Part shown: positions 1-8,696 of the stretch, piece by piece | Position numbering within the stretch: the stretch's first letter is position 1 | Layout of the letters: the number at the start of each line of letters is the position of its first letter | Origin: CAWIVJ01 sp963839525 | GTDB lineage: Bacteria; Cyanobacteriota; Vampirovibrionia; Gastranaerophilales; Gastranaerophilaceae | Assembly: GCA_963839525.1 (NCBI GenBank) | Contig: CAWIVJ010000013.1 | Span: forward strand, 67,257-131,256 | Length of the DNA: 64,000 bases | Direction: 5' to 3' | Notes under the pieces: model-generated | What the model saw: only the letters and a program-made list of their open reading frames with translations | What the model was told of the DNA's origin: nothing | Database searches by the model: none | Translations under genes and position numbers: made by a program

Positions 1-2
1 AC

Positions 3-539
3 CCTCCGGAAAAACTAATTGATAATTTAAACGGATTATTTAAAGAAATTGTTAATATAATATTTGAAAATAACGGCACGGTCGATAAATTTATCGGGGA
101 TTGCATTATGGCTTACTGGGGAGATTTAACAGATTCTGATGACGGTGCAGTTATGGCTGTTAAAACTGCTTTAGAAATTAAAAAGAAAATTAATGATTTA
201 AAAATATCCGCTACAAAAGAAGGTAAAATAATTTTTGATGTAAAAATGGGTATTAATACAGGTGAAGCAATTCTTGGGCTTACCGGAACAGATAGAATCA
301 TGAATTATACTGCTATGGGAGATGCTGTTAATGTTGCATCGCATCTTGAATCTTCATGTTCAAAATACCAAAAGGATATTTTAATTTCAAAATCCACTTA
401 TGATGCCGCTAAAGACAAAATAGTAGTGTTAGAAGCAGGTAAAATACCGCTTAAAGGCAAAGATGAATTAATTGAAGTTTATGAACCCATAGGAATTTCA
501 GAAGACGTTACTGTTGAAGAAGTAAAAGAAACTCTTTGA
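3..539 (+). CDS. Class III adenylate/guanylate cyclase, C-terminal part (5' truncated by window)
   Basis: The frame is open from the first bases of the window, so this is the 3' end of a longer gene. It shows the class III cyclase catalytic core: DKFIGDCIMAYWG, which carries a metal-binding aspartate, and GINTGEAILGLTG followed by NYTAMGDAVNVASHLE, the usual ribose/transition-state region. The family makes cAMP or cGMP from the nucleoside triphosphate; the residues visible here do not settle which. The N-terminal regulatory region is outside the window. It ends 7 bp before rqcH on the same strand, so the two are probably co-transcribed. Family assignment is secure; substrate is unknown. Confidence 0.9.
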   Translation, partial: PPEKLIDNLNGLFKEIVNIIFENNGTVDKFIGDCIMAYWGDLTDSDDGAVMAVKTALEIKKKINDLKISATKEGKIIFDVKMGINTGEAILGLTGTDRIMNYTAMGDAVNVASHLESSCSKYQKDILISKSTYDAAKDKIVVLEAGKIPLKGKDELIEVYEPIGISEDVTVEEVKETL

Positions 540-546
540 TAAAATT

Positions 547-1992
547 ATGATTAATTTTGATTTTTTAACATTAAAAGCATTCTTAACGGAAAATTATACT
601 TTTTTGTTTGGAACAAGACTGCAAAAAATTCAGCAGCCTACAAGGCAAGAACTTATTTTTACTTTGAGAAATCAAGGTAAAAATAAAAAACTTTATATTA
701 ATATAAGCCCTAAATTTTTTCATTTATGCTTTATGTCTGAAATAAATGAAAAAAAAAGATTAATTGAAATTCCCAAGAAACCGCCAATGTTTTGCATGTT
801 ACTTAGAAAGTATCTGGAAAGTGCAAAAATAGCCAAAGTACACCAGCCTGAAAATGAACGGATTTTAGAATTTTATTTTGAAACTTACAATGAACTCGGC
901 GAAAAAATTTATCTTTGCTTAGCAATTGAGCTGATGGGCAAACATTCAAATGTTGTTCTTTATAATTACGATACAAACGTCATTATAGGCTGCATGCACA
1001 ATGTAGGAGCAGAAAAAAGCAGCGTAAGAGAAATAATAGGCGGACTACCTTATGTTTATCCGCCTAAAAACAATAATAAAAATTTTTCAGGTTTTTCACA
1101 ATTTTTAAAAAAGGAAGAATCATTTAACGAAACCATTGATAATTATTTTGCAGATTTGCAGGAAAAAGAAAAAATTAAATCAATAAGATCCAAACTTTTA
1201 ACTTTAACTAAAACAAAATTAAGAAAAATTATTACGGCTTTGGATAAAATCCAAAAACAGTCACAGACTCAGGAAAAAGCGGATTTATACCTAAAAAAAG
1301 GTGATTTAATAATGTCGAATCTGGGGATAAAGTCCATGCAAGGCGAAAATTTTTTAAGCAGTATAGAGGTTTTGGATTGGGAAACAAATTCGTCTGTAAA
1401 AATTGAACTTGATGAAGCAAAAACACTGAAAGAAAATGCTAATCAATTTTACAAACTTTATAATAAAGCAAAAACAACCGTTTTGAAAACCGCGGAAATA
1501 ACAGAAAACTTAAAAAAGGAAAAAGAGTATTTGGAACAGGTTTTATATTCAATAGATAATGCTGTTTCCATGACAGAACTGATTGAAATTCAAGCAGAAA
1601 TTAACCTTCACCCTCAATCCCTTTCCTCAAAAATGCGAGGGGAAATAAAATCTTCGCTCCTCACTCTTAATTCTTCACCATTTACTATTTACATCGGCAA
1701 AAACAATAAACAAAATGACTATATTGTATCGAAATTGGCAAAAGATGAAGATTTGTGGTTTCATACACACAATTGTGCAGGTTCACATGTGCTTTTGAAG
1801 ATAGAATCAGGACAAAAAATAACTGATGAAATAATTTTTGAATGTGCAAAGCTGGCAAAAGAATATTCAAGCGCTAAAGATTCTTCAAAAGTTGGTATAA
1901 TTTATACCAAAGCAAAAAATTTAAAAAAACCTCCTGGCGCAAAATTAGGATATGTAATTTACAAGGGAGAAAAAGAGATTATTGTTGATTAA
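547..1992 (+). CDS. rqcH: RqcH/NFACT-family ribosome quality control factor
   Basis: The 481-residue protein has the NFACT (FbpA/Rqc2) layout: an NFACT-N domain over about the first 200 residues, Lys/Glu-rich coiled-coil stretches around 190-260 and 295-345, and a C-terminal NFACT-R domain with the hallmark DLWFHTHNCAGSHVLLK near residues 401-417. Bacterial RqcH binds stalled 50S-peptidyl-tRNA complexes and directs C-terminal alanine tailing for degradation. It is shorter than the roughly 570 residues of Firmicute RqcH. It starts 7 bp after the cyclase gene. The frame stays open for 37 codons beyond the TAA stop (see findings). Older annotation often calls this family fibronectin-binding protein. 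Confidence 0.9.
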   Translation: MINFDFLTLKAFLTENYTFLFGTRLQKIQQPTRQELIFTLRNQGKNKKLYINISPKFFHLCFMSEINEKKRLIEIPKKPPMFCMLLRKYLESAKIAKVHQPENERILEFYFETYNELGEKIYLCLAIELMGKHSNVVLYNYDTNVIIGCMHNVGAEKSSVREIIGGLPYVYPPKNNNKNFSGFSQFLKKEESFNETIDNYFADLQEKEKIKSIRSKLLTLTKTKLRKIITALDKIQKQSQTQEKADLYLKKGDLIMSNLGIKSMQGENFLSSIEVLDWETNSSVKIELDEAKTLKENANQFYKLYNKAKTTVLKTAEITENLKKEKEYLEQVLYSIDNAVSMTELIEIQAEINLHPQSLSSKMRGEIKSSLLTLNSSPFTIYIGKNNKQNDYIVSKLAKDEDLWFHTHNCAGSHVLLKIESGQKITDEIIFECAKLAKEYSSAKDSSKVGIIYTKAKNLKKPPGAKLGYVIYKGEKEIIVD

Positions 1993-2100
1993 TCTGCACA
2001 AAAAATAGTGTCATTTGTAAAAAATGAAAAAGCACCACAAAATTTATTTGAAGTTTTAAACGCTTTATATACAAGAACTGTTCCTAAAGCTAAAAAATTA

Positions 2101-2880
2101 CTATAAAATATGGGAAAAAGATAGGAAATAATCGCTTATTACATTAACCAGCATTGGCAAAATCCATACCATGATAGCTGCTCCTAATAAAGGTTTAAAT
2201 AAGAAGCTTAATTGAAAAACATTTACCTGAGGAGCGGTTTTTGAAATTACGCCCAAAATTATATCTTGTCCTAATGTCGCCAGAAGAATAGGTGATGCGA
2301 TTTGCAATCCAATATATAGCACATTCGAGGTCATTTGAATTAGATAATCCATATTTACAACCTTGGCAAGCGGAATACTTGTTGCATAGAGCGGAAAAAT
2401 TTCAAAACTTCGCATAAATGCTTGAAATAACCAATATATTCCTCCTATTTGTATAAATATTAAAATTGCTAATAACCCAAATAACTTTTCTAAGATAGAA
2501 ACCTGAGTTTGTGTAGAAGGATCTAATACCATTGCAGAAGATAAACCCATTTGCATATTTATCATATCCGCGCCCGCTTCTACTGCAACTAAAATTAATC
2601 TTGCCATATAAGCTATCATAGCTCCTACCGCTACGTTTAAAATTATAGATAAATATATGGAATTATTTACAGGCGGCGTTGAAGGTTTTAAAACACCGGT
2701 TACCGTAATAGTTAAAAGAAAAGCAAGACCGATTTTTGCCAAAGACGGAATTTCTCTCCGGTAAAAAACAGGAGCAAAATGGATAAATCCCAATATTCTT
2801 GCAAAAACTATAATTCCGGCGGCTAAGCCCGCATTCAGCGCCGGAAAAAGTTTTGCAAATTGTGTTAAGATGGTTTCCAT
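2101..2880 (-). CDS. fliR: Flagellar biosynthesis protein FliR
   Basis: A 259-residue, very hydrophobic protein with several membrane segments and the FliR signature region around VEAGADMINMQMGLSSAMV, followed by DPSTQTQVSILEKLF. FliR is a core part of the inner-membrane FliPQR export gate of the flagellar type III secretion system. It is the last gene of the minus-strand run fliM/N-like, fliO, fliP, fliQ, fliR. The length is normal for the family. FlhB and FlhA are not in this window. Confidence 0.93.
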   Translation of the reverse strand: METILTQFAKLFPALNAGLAAGIIVFARILGFIHFAPVFYRREIPSLAKIGLAFLLTITVTGVLKPSTPPVNNSIYLSIILNVAVGAMIAYMARLILVAVEAGADMINMQMGLSSAMVLDPSTQTQVSILEKLFGLLAILIFIQIGGIYWLFQAFMRSFEIFPLYATSIPLAKVVNMDYLIQMTSNVLYIGLQIASPILLATLGQDIILGVISKTAPQVNVFQLSFLFKPLLGAAIMVWILPMLVNVISDYFLSFSHIL

Positions 2881-2940
2881 TTTAATTATTTGTCCTTATC
2901 TATTCTATATTGAGAAAAGGTTGTAATTCTTCTCACTTCT

Positions 2941-3432
2941 CTAGCGTCCCATTATTTTCTTTTGTTCTATTAAACTAGGCTTAGAAGTTTGATTCTTTGG
3001 CGGAACAATATATTGCATTCTTTTTTCTTGTAATTCGGAAAAATTGCCTCTGGAAGTTTTTTTCATTACCTCCTGAAGATTAGTTTGTTTATTTATGGCT
3101 TTATTCATTTCCCTTTGAAAAGGTTTTGTATATTTATAATAGTCAGAAGGTAAGACATAAACATCATTTTTCGGAATAACATTAAAAGCTACTCCAAAAC
3201 CTTCTGTTGTAAGGTTTGTAAGCAACCTCACATAACCGTAACCGCCAATTATAATTACCAGAAATACGCCAAGGATTTTGGGTGCTGCTGCGATTGTCTG
3301 TTCCTGAACTTGAGTTACTGCTTGCAAAATCCCGATTACCAAACCTATTCCTGCTGCAGTTAGAACACAGGGCATGGAAATCATCAACATAGTTACAAAA
3401 CCTCTTGCCATATATTCCATTAGGTATTCCAT
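2941..3432 (-). CDS. fliQ: Flagellar biosynthesis protein FliQ with long C-terminal extension
   Basis: Residues 1-88 are a typical FliQ with two membrane helices; the first helix is followed by IGILQAVTQVQEQTIAAAPK. FliQ forms the FliPQR export gate with FliP and FliR. The usual length is about 90 residues, but this one is 163: a polar tail of roughly 75 residues follows, rich in Lys, Gln and Asn and containing KPFQREMNKAINKQTN. The tail has no membrane segment and no domain I recognise. It lies 23 bp downstream of fliP and 60 bp upstream of fliR. It has two closely spaced possible starts (MEYLMEYMARG); the first is used here. Confidence 0.9.
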   Translation of the reverse strand: MEYLMEYMARGFVTMLMISMPCVLTAAGIGLVIGILQAVTQVQEQTIAAAPKILGVFLVIIIGGYGYVRLLTNLTTEGFGVAFNVIPKNDVYVLPSDYYKYTKPFQREMNKAINKQTNLQEVMKKTSRGNFSELQEKRMQYIVPPKNQTSKPSLIEQKKIMGR

Positions 3433-3455
3433 TTTTAAATCCCCTTATTGTTTGC

Positions 3456-4097
3456 CTAATTATAACTGCTCACCAGTCCTTGTACAATCAAAGCCCAACC
3501 ATCGACCGCTATGAAGATTAAGAGCTTAAACGGAAGCGAAATAATCGTCGGCGACAGCATAAACATCCCCAAAGCAAGCAGAATGTTTGCAACGACTAAA
3601 TCTAATACAATGAAAGGAACAAAGATTATAAAACCGATTTCAAAGGCTGTTTTTAGTTCACTTACTATAAAGGCAGGAGCAATTTGCCAGATTGTAAGTT
3701 CATCAGGAGATTTTGGCGGTGTTTTTTGTGAAAGCGATACAAAAAACTCTAAGTCACTCTGACGGGTTTGTTTCATCATAAATTCTTTTAAAGGTTTTGC
3801 TCCTTCCGTAATAGCCAAAACCATGTTTCCTGTTTTTTTGTATGGAACTTGGCCTACATCATACATTTTTTGAAAAACCGATCCCATCGTATAAAAAGTT
3901 AAAATTATTGATAAGCCGATTATTACAATTGCGGGTGGAACTTGTTGAGTTCCTAATGCGGTTTTTAACATGGAAAATACTATAACAAATCTTAAAAAAC
4001 TTGTCATACAACTAAAAACAAACGGCAATAGCGAAAATGCCGTCATTACTATTAACATTTGTATAACCGGGTTTATATCTTTCAGTACATTTTCCAT
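3456..4097 (-). CDS. fliP: Flagellar biosynthesis protein FliP
   Basis: A 213-residue membrane protein with clear FliP blocks: FLRFVIVFSMLKTALGTQQ, IWQIAPAFIVSELKTAFEIG and FIPF/VPFIVLDLVVANILLALG. FliP is the pentameric core of the FliPQR protein export gate. Many FliP proteins are near 245 residues and carry a cleaved signal peptide. This one begins almost directly at the mature region (MENVLKDINPVIQMLIVMTA), so no signal sequence is visible, as in some other phyla. It sits 55 bp after fliO and 23 bp before fliQ. Confidence 0.94.
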   Translation of the reverse strand: MENVLKDINPVIQMLIVMTAFSLLPFVFSCMTSFLRFVIVFSMLKTALGTQQVPPAIVIIGLSIILTFYTMGSVFQKMYDVGQVPYKKTGNMVLAITEGAKPLKEFMMKQTRQSDLEFFVSLSQKTPPKSPDELTIWQIAPAFIVSELKTAFEIGFIIFVPFIVLDLVVANILLALGMFMLSPTIISLPFKLLIFIAVDGWALIVQGLVSSYN

Positions 4098-4152
4098 TTA
4101 TTAAATCCTTATTCACAAGCAAGTAACGAAAGGTTAAGAGATGTAATATTTT

Positions 4153-4566
4153 TTAACCTTCACTTCTTAACTTTTTTGCCAATTCCCTCATTACGGGTCC
4201 TTTTTTAGCCTTCTCTTTGTTAAAATCTATTATTGAAGAAAATTCATCCAGACTTTCCACCCCGTCAAAACTCTTTAATTTTGTGCTTTTGTCTTCTCTT
4301 AAGATTTTATTTTCCTGTTTTTCATCCAATTTAGCAATTAAGGTAGTTCTGTCAATATCTGCAGCGATTAAAAAATTTTCGTTTTTAGTTTTTATTACAT
4401 AAAGAGTTTTTCTCGGAGAAAGTTTAATGCTGTCTTCGATTTTTAACATCGATGATTTTTTTGAGAAGAAATTATTTGAGCATTTTTTAAAGACAAAAAG
4501 TGCTGCAAAAATTATTCCAACCATTGCCATGGTGTATATTGAAAAACTTATTAGATAACTTGTCAT
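4153..4566 (-). CDS. fliO: FliO-like flagellar biosynthesis protein
   Basis: A 137-residue protein with one N-terminal membrane helix (about residues 5-27) and a cytoplasmic domain with the FliO pattern LSPRKTLYVIKTKNENFLIA followed by a short strand-rich segment. FliO helps FliP oligomerise during assembly of the export gate. The position between the C-ring gene and fliP matches the usual fliM/N-O-P-Q-R order and supports the call. The polar C-terminal tail (residues 85-137) is not conserved in known FliO proteins. Confidence 0.82.
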   Translation of the reverse strand: MTSYLISFSIYTMAMVGIIFAALFVFKKCSNNFFSKKSSMLKIEDSIKLSPRKTLYVIKTKNENFLIAADIDRTTLIAKLDEKQENKILREDKSTKLKSFDGVESLDEFSSIIDFNKEKAKKGPVMRELAKKLRSEG

Positions 4567-4607
4567 TTTTCCTCCCTTTTCGAGTAGAATCTATTTTTTA
4601 CTTCCAT

Positions 4608-5762
4608 CTAGATATCTTGATCATCCAGTTCAAAATCACTGTAGTCAAATTCCTCTTCAGAACTTTCATCAGTTTCAGGAGTTATTCTTTCTTCTTCGAT
4701 TTCTTCGGGAGGCTGGGTTATTTGTTCTGCCTGTTTTTTCTCAGAAGCGAAAACTTCATCTATTCTGACGCCGTATCTGTCATTAATTATCACTAGCTCA
4801 CCTTTTGCTATGGTTTTATTTTCAACTTTTAAAGAAATTTTGTTATCATAAACCGAGCTTAAATCTAAAACCAAACCTTGTTCAATGTTTCTCAATTCCC
4901 CAAGTGTTATTTTGACTTTTTCAAACTCTGCTCCCATTTCTATTTGAATGTCATCCCATAAATCTTGGGATAAAGAATTTTCTTCCATATTATGCCCTCC
5001 GTTGTCATTACCGATTGATGTTATTAAGCCCGGATTAGGGGTAATTTTAAAATCTTTTTCATAATCACCGTAAATAAGTTTCATTGAATTAATATCACTG
5101 TTTTCAAAAATAACTATGTCTTCTTTTTCTAAATTTTTAAGTTCTTTCAAGTAAAATTTTGTTGTTCCGACTTTTATTTTTACATCCAACTTGCTTGTTT
5201 TGAAATTTGATATATCGATTTTTTCTTCTTCTTTCATTTCGATTGGCTCAGGGGAAAGTAAAACTTGCGGCAGAGAAACTATCAGTTTTGCACTGATATC
5301 GGATTCTTTTTCTTTAATCAAAAAAGTTAAATGAATCATATCAAAGTTTTTTCTTTTTTTACTTGCAGACGGCGGAGATAATAAAAACTTTGATATGTTG
5401 TTATATAAATAATCATTAAAAGAGCTTATTATTTTTGCTTCTAATTCTGTTATGCTTGTAAGGTCAAATTTTTTGTTTTTTCCTAAAATTTTGTCTAAGA
5501 TTGTTCTTACAGTACCTTCAGAACATCTGAAAAAAACGTCATGTTGTTTATCAATTCGGATTTTAGTTACAAAATAATCACTGCCTTGAAATAAAACGTT
5601 TATATTTTTGCTTACGGAAATCAGATTTAAAGAAAAAACATCTGTGAAAAATTCATCTGTAGCAAGCTGAATTGAAGGTAGAAATGATTGATGAAACCAA
5701 TTGTACTGTTTGTACAATTCGTCTTTTGAAATTATTTCCGTTTCGGTTTTTACTTTACTCAA
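4608..5762 (-). CDS. FliM/FliN-type flagellar C-ring protein with two SpoA-like domains
   Basis: A 384-residue protein. The C-terminal part (about 265-350) is a clear SpoA/FliN domain: EFEKVKITLGELRNIEQGLV, then LDLSSVYDNKISLKVENK and IAKGELVIINDRYGVRI. A second, weaker SpoA-like segment is seen near residues 198-250 (VGTTKFYLKELKNLEKEDIV). The N-terminal 180 residues look like a divergent FliM/FliY middle domain. Such proteins form the switch/sorting platform at the base of the flagellar export apparatus. An acidic tail (350-384) ends the protein. It is first in the fli run. FliY, FliM and FliN cannot be separated from sequence alone. Confidence 0.75.
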   Translation of the reverse strand: MSKVKTETEIISKDELYKQYNWFHQSFLPSIQLATDEFFTDVFSLNLISVSKNINVLFQGSDYFVTKIRIDKQHDVFFRCSEGTVRTILDKILGKNKKFDLTSITELEAKIISSFNDYLYNNISKFLLSPPSASKKRKNFDMIHLTFLIKEKESDISAKLIVSLPQVLLSPEPIEMKEEEKIDISNFKTSKLDVKIKVGTTKFYLKELKNLEKEDIVIFENSDINSMKLIYGDYEKDFKITPNPGLITSIGNDNGGHNMEENSLSQDLWDDIQIEMGAEFEKVKITLGELRNIEQGLVLDLSSVYDNKISLKVENKTIAKGELVIINDRYGVRIDEVFASEKKQAEQITQPPEEIEEERITPETDESSEEEFDYSDFELDDQDI

Positions 5763-5937
5763 AACTCTATCCCTGCAAAATGCCTAATCCCCAACAATAG
5801 AATAAAACTTATGCTAAAATTTCACATCAACTGTTTGTTGTATATTTGGGGTAAATTATGAATGATAGAAATATTTTTTACGGTTTTCATTATATTATTT
5901 TTTTACATTTCTTAAATTAACAGGCTTACTTTCTTCA

Positions 5938-5946
5938 TGGTAAAAT
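5938..5946 (+). promoter_or_regulatory. Candidate extended -10 promoter of lysS
   Basis: TGGTAAAAT matches an extended -10 element (TGn then TAAAAT). It overlaps the first in-frame ATG at 5945, so that ATG cannot be the start of a transcript from this promoter. This supports the downstream start at 5972. No convincing -35 is visible. Confidence 0.4.
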
Positions 5947-5971
5947 GTTATTAAGAATAGGAGAAAAATTT

Positions 5972-7462
5972 ATGAATACTACACACGAATCAACATCGCC
6001 AAAAGAAAATATCAGGCAGGGAAGGATACAAAAACTTACTGATTTAGTAGATAAAGGAATAAATCCATATCCTTATTCTTATAATAAGGATACAAATGCA
6101 AAAGATTTGCAGGACAAATACAAAGATTTACCGATTGGAGAAGAAACCGAAGATTATTGCTCAATTGCAGGACGTGTAATGGCAATGAGAAACTCCGGAA
6201 TGTTTATCGATTTAATGGACGATACCGGAAAAATTCAGGTTTTTTGCCACAAAGAAAATATGTCCGAAGAAGATCTTAAAACACTTAAATTAATAGATAT
6301 AGGCGATATAATAGGCTTTTACGGTTCAATCAGAAGAACACCGCGTGGCGAACTTTCTATCAAAGCAAAAAATTACAGACTTTTATCAAAGTCTCTTTTG
6401 TCTTTGCCGGAAAAATTCCATGGTCTTACTGATATTGAAACACGTTACCGTCAAAGATATGTTGATTTGATTGTTAATGAAGAGGCTAGAAATGTACTGC
6501 GAAAAAGAAGTTTAATTATTCAAAAAATTAGAGAATACCTTACAAATCAAGGCTTTTTAGAAGTTGAAACACCTATGCTTCAACCTCAGGCAGGCGGAGC
6601 AAATGCAAGACCTTTTGTAACACATCATAATACTCTTGATATGGAAATGTTTTTAAGAATTGCTCCGGAACTTTATTTAAAAAGACTTATGGTCGGCGGC
6701 TTAAGTGAGAAAATTTTTGAAATCAATAGATGCTTCAGAAACGAAGGTATAGATACAAGGCATAATCCTGAATTCACTTTACTTGAGCTTTATCAGGCTT
6801 ATGTTGATTATAACGAAATGATGGCTTTAACTGAAAATATGGTAAGCTCAATAGCTCAAGAGGTTTTGGGAACAATGAAAATTCAATATGGTGATAAAGA
6901 AATCGACCTTACTCCGCCATGGGACAGAAAAACAATGCTCGGAGCGATTAAAGAATACACAGGTATTGATTTTAATTCTTACTTTACGGCTAAAGAAGCT
7001 GCTGAACAAGCAGAAAGAATGGGTGTTCACGTAGAAGAAACAGATAATTGGGGACAAGTTCTGGATAAGATTTTTGAAGAAAAAGTTGAACCTAATTTAA
7101 TTCAGCCTATTCATATTATTGACTATCCTCGTGATATTTCGCCTTTAGCAAAAATTCACAGAGATAATGACAGGTTAACAGAAAGATTTGAATCAAGAAT
7201 AAATGGATGGGAAGTAGCAAATGCTTTTTCTGAGCTTACAGACCCGATTGACCAGAGATACCGTTTTGAAATTCAAGCAAAAGCAAAAGCAGCAGGCGAT
7301 GAAGAAGCTTGCGATATTGATGAAGATTATATTCAGGCGCTTGAATATGGACTGCCTCCAACAGGCGGTTTGGGTATAGGTATTGACAGACTGGTAATGC
7401 TTTTAACTAATTCTCAGTCAATTAGAGATGTTATTGCTTTCCCTACAATGAAAAAAGTTTAA
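5972..7462 (+). CDS. lysS: Lysine--tRNA ligase, class II
   Basis: Charges tRNA-Lys with lysine. From this start it is 496 residues, the normal length. An N-terminal OB-fold anticodon-binding domain (about 50-150) precedes the class II catalytic core with motif 1 near PMLQPQAGGANARPF, motif 2 FRNEGIDTRHNPEFTLLE near 256-273 and motif 3 GLGIGIDRLVMLLT near 465-478. An ATG at 5945 is in frame, but AGGAG at 5959-5963 lies 8 bases before the ATG at 5972 and the candidate -10 overlaps the upstream ATG, so 5972 is chosen. It is divergent from the flagellar genes. Confidence 0.96.
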   Translation: MNTTHESTSPKENIRQGRIQKLTDLVDKGINPYPYSYNKDTNAKDLQDKYKDLPIGEETEDYCSIAGRVMAMRNSGMFIDLMDDTGKIQVFCHKENMSEEDLKTLKLIDIGDIIGFYGSIRRTPRGELSIKAKNYRLLSKSLLSLPEKFHGLTDIETRYRQRYVDLIVNEEARNVLRKRSLIIQKIREYLTNQGFLEVETPMLQPQAGGANARPFVTHHNTLDMEMFLRIAPELYLKRLMVGGLSEKIFEINRCFRNEGIDTRHNPEFTLLELYQAYVDYNEMMALTENMVSSIAQEVLGTMKIQYGDKEIDLTPPWDRKTMLGAIKEYTGIDFNSYFTAKEAAEQAERMGVHVEETDNWGQVLDKIFEEKVEPNLIQPIHIIDYPRDISPLAKIHRDNDRLTERFESRINGWEVANAFSELTDPIDQRYRFEIQAKAKAAGDEEACDIDEDYIQALEYGLPPTGGLGIGIDRLVMLLTNSQSIRDVIAFPTMKKV

Positions 7463-7514
7463 ATTATTTAATTTGAAATCGTCTTTGAGATGAAAAATTA
7501 TATAGTTAATACAG

Positions 7515-8546
7515 TCAATCCAATTCTTTTAACCCTTTAATAAAGCTATGCCCGTTTTTTTGCAAGTCTTGAATATCATATCCTCCTTCAAGTACAGCAA
7601 GAACAGGAATTTGTAATTCCCCGCACATAAGCGCTATTTCTTTATAAAAATCTGTTGTGAGATTAAAATCGCCTATAAGATCTTTAACAAAAGTGTCAAA
7701 ACCAATAGATAAAACAAGAGAATCAGCTTGAAATTCTTTTATTTTTTTAAGAGCAAATTTCAAATGTTCCCTATATTCATCATTTTCTATTCCTTTAGGC
7801 AGAGGGATATTTAAGTTAGCGCCGAGTCCTAATCTTTGACCTTTTTCATCCTCAAACCCGGAAAAATACGGAAAATACTGTCCCGGATGACCGTGTATAG
7901 ATACATAAAAAACATTTGCCTGATCATAAAAAATATCCTGTGTGCCGTTTCCATGGTGAAAATCAACGTCTAAAATTGCTACACGAGATTCATTTTTTGC
8001 AATATAGTTTGCAGCCGCTGCTGCATTATTAAATATACAATACCCGCCGAAAAAATTATAGCCGGCGTGATGTCCCGGTGGTCGGCTTAGTGAAAATACG
8101 ACCCTTTCTTTTTTGTTTACAATAAGTTCTGCGCCTGTTAAAGCAACATCAACAGAGGCTTTTGCGGATTTGTAAGTATTATGGTCTATTTCAATCCCGA
8201 CATCAAAACAATAATACCCTGCTTTTTTAAGATTTATTTTAGGGTGTTCACTAAATTTAGGGGTAAAATCCCTATAAAGCGAAACGTGTGGAAATACGGA
8301 TTCATTTTCAGCCAAATCCTCACAAGATTTAACATAATCAACCATGTCAGAATCCATAACCGCTTTAAGATATTCAAGAGGATATTCGTTTGGTGTCATT
8401 AACATATACTCCATTCCATCTTTTATAATTTCTTTTTTGATTATTTCTGCCCGGATATTTTTTTCCTGATAAGGAATTAATTTCCCCTCACTCCATTCGT
8501 GTTGGGGATGATGCAGCTTCTCTTTTTCCGAATAAATTATTTTCAC
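7515..8546 (-). CDS. Histone deacetylase-family amidohydrolase, acetylpolyamine amidohydrolase-like
   Basis: A 343-residue zinc amidohydrolase. It has the class signature RPPGHHAGYNFFGGYCIFNN (about 154-173), the zinc-site stretch LDVDFHHGNGTQDIFY (about 190-205) with Asp and His ligands, and VLEGGYD near the C-terminus. The YVSIHGHPGQYFPYFSGF segment resembles bacterial acetylpolyamine amidohydrolases more than eukaryotic deacetylases. It likely removes acetyl groups from small amines or proteins in the cytosol. It is convergent with lysS, stands alone, and gives no substrate clue by context. Confidence 0.88.
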   Translation of the reverse strand: MKIIYSEKEKLHHPQHEWSEGKLIPYQEKNIRAEIIKKEIIKDGMEYMLMTPNEYPLEYLKAVMDSDMVDYVKSCEDLAENESVFPHVSLYRDFTPKFSEHPKINLKKAGYYCFDVGIEIDHNTYKSAKASVDVALTGAELIVNKKERVVFSLSRPPGHHAGYNFFGGYCIFNNAAAAANYIAKNESRVAILDVDFHHGNGTQDIFYDQANVFYVSIHGHPGQYFPYFSGFEDEKGQRLGLGANLNIPLPKGIENDEYREHLKFALKKIKEFQADSLVLSIGFDTFVKDLIGDFNLTTDFYKEIALMCGELQIPVLAVLEGGYDIQDLQKNGHSFIKGLKELD

Positions 8547-8696
8547 TTATTTATCTCCGTTTATGTTTAAATTTTTATATTAAGATTTTATATAAAAAAT
8601 TTAACCCCACAAATTGCTTAATACCTTTATCTAATGAATAATTTATGCGGTTTTGTTTTAATTTTAAAGACGGATAATCTTAGAAAGCGGCAAGAA

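Noticed and set aside
5945..5971. Upstream in-frame start for lysS
   Set aside because: It overlaps a likely -10 element and lacks a ribosome site, while AGGAG precedes the ATG at 5972.
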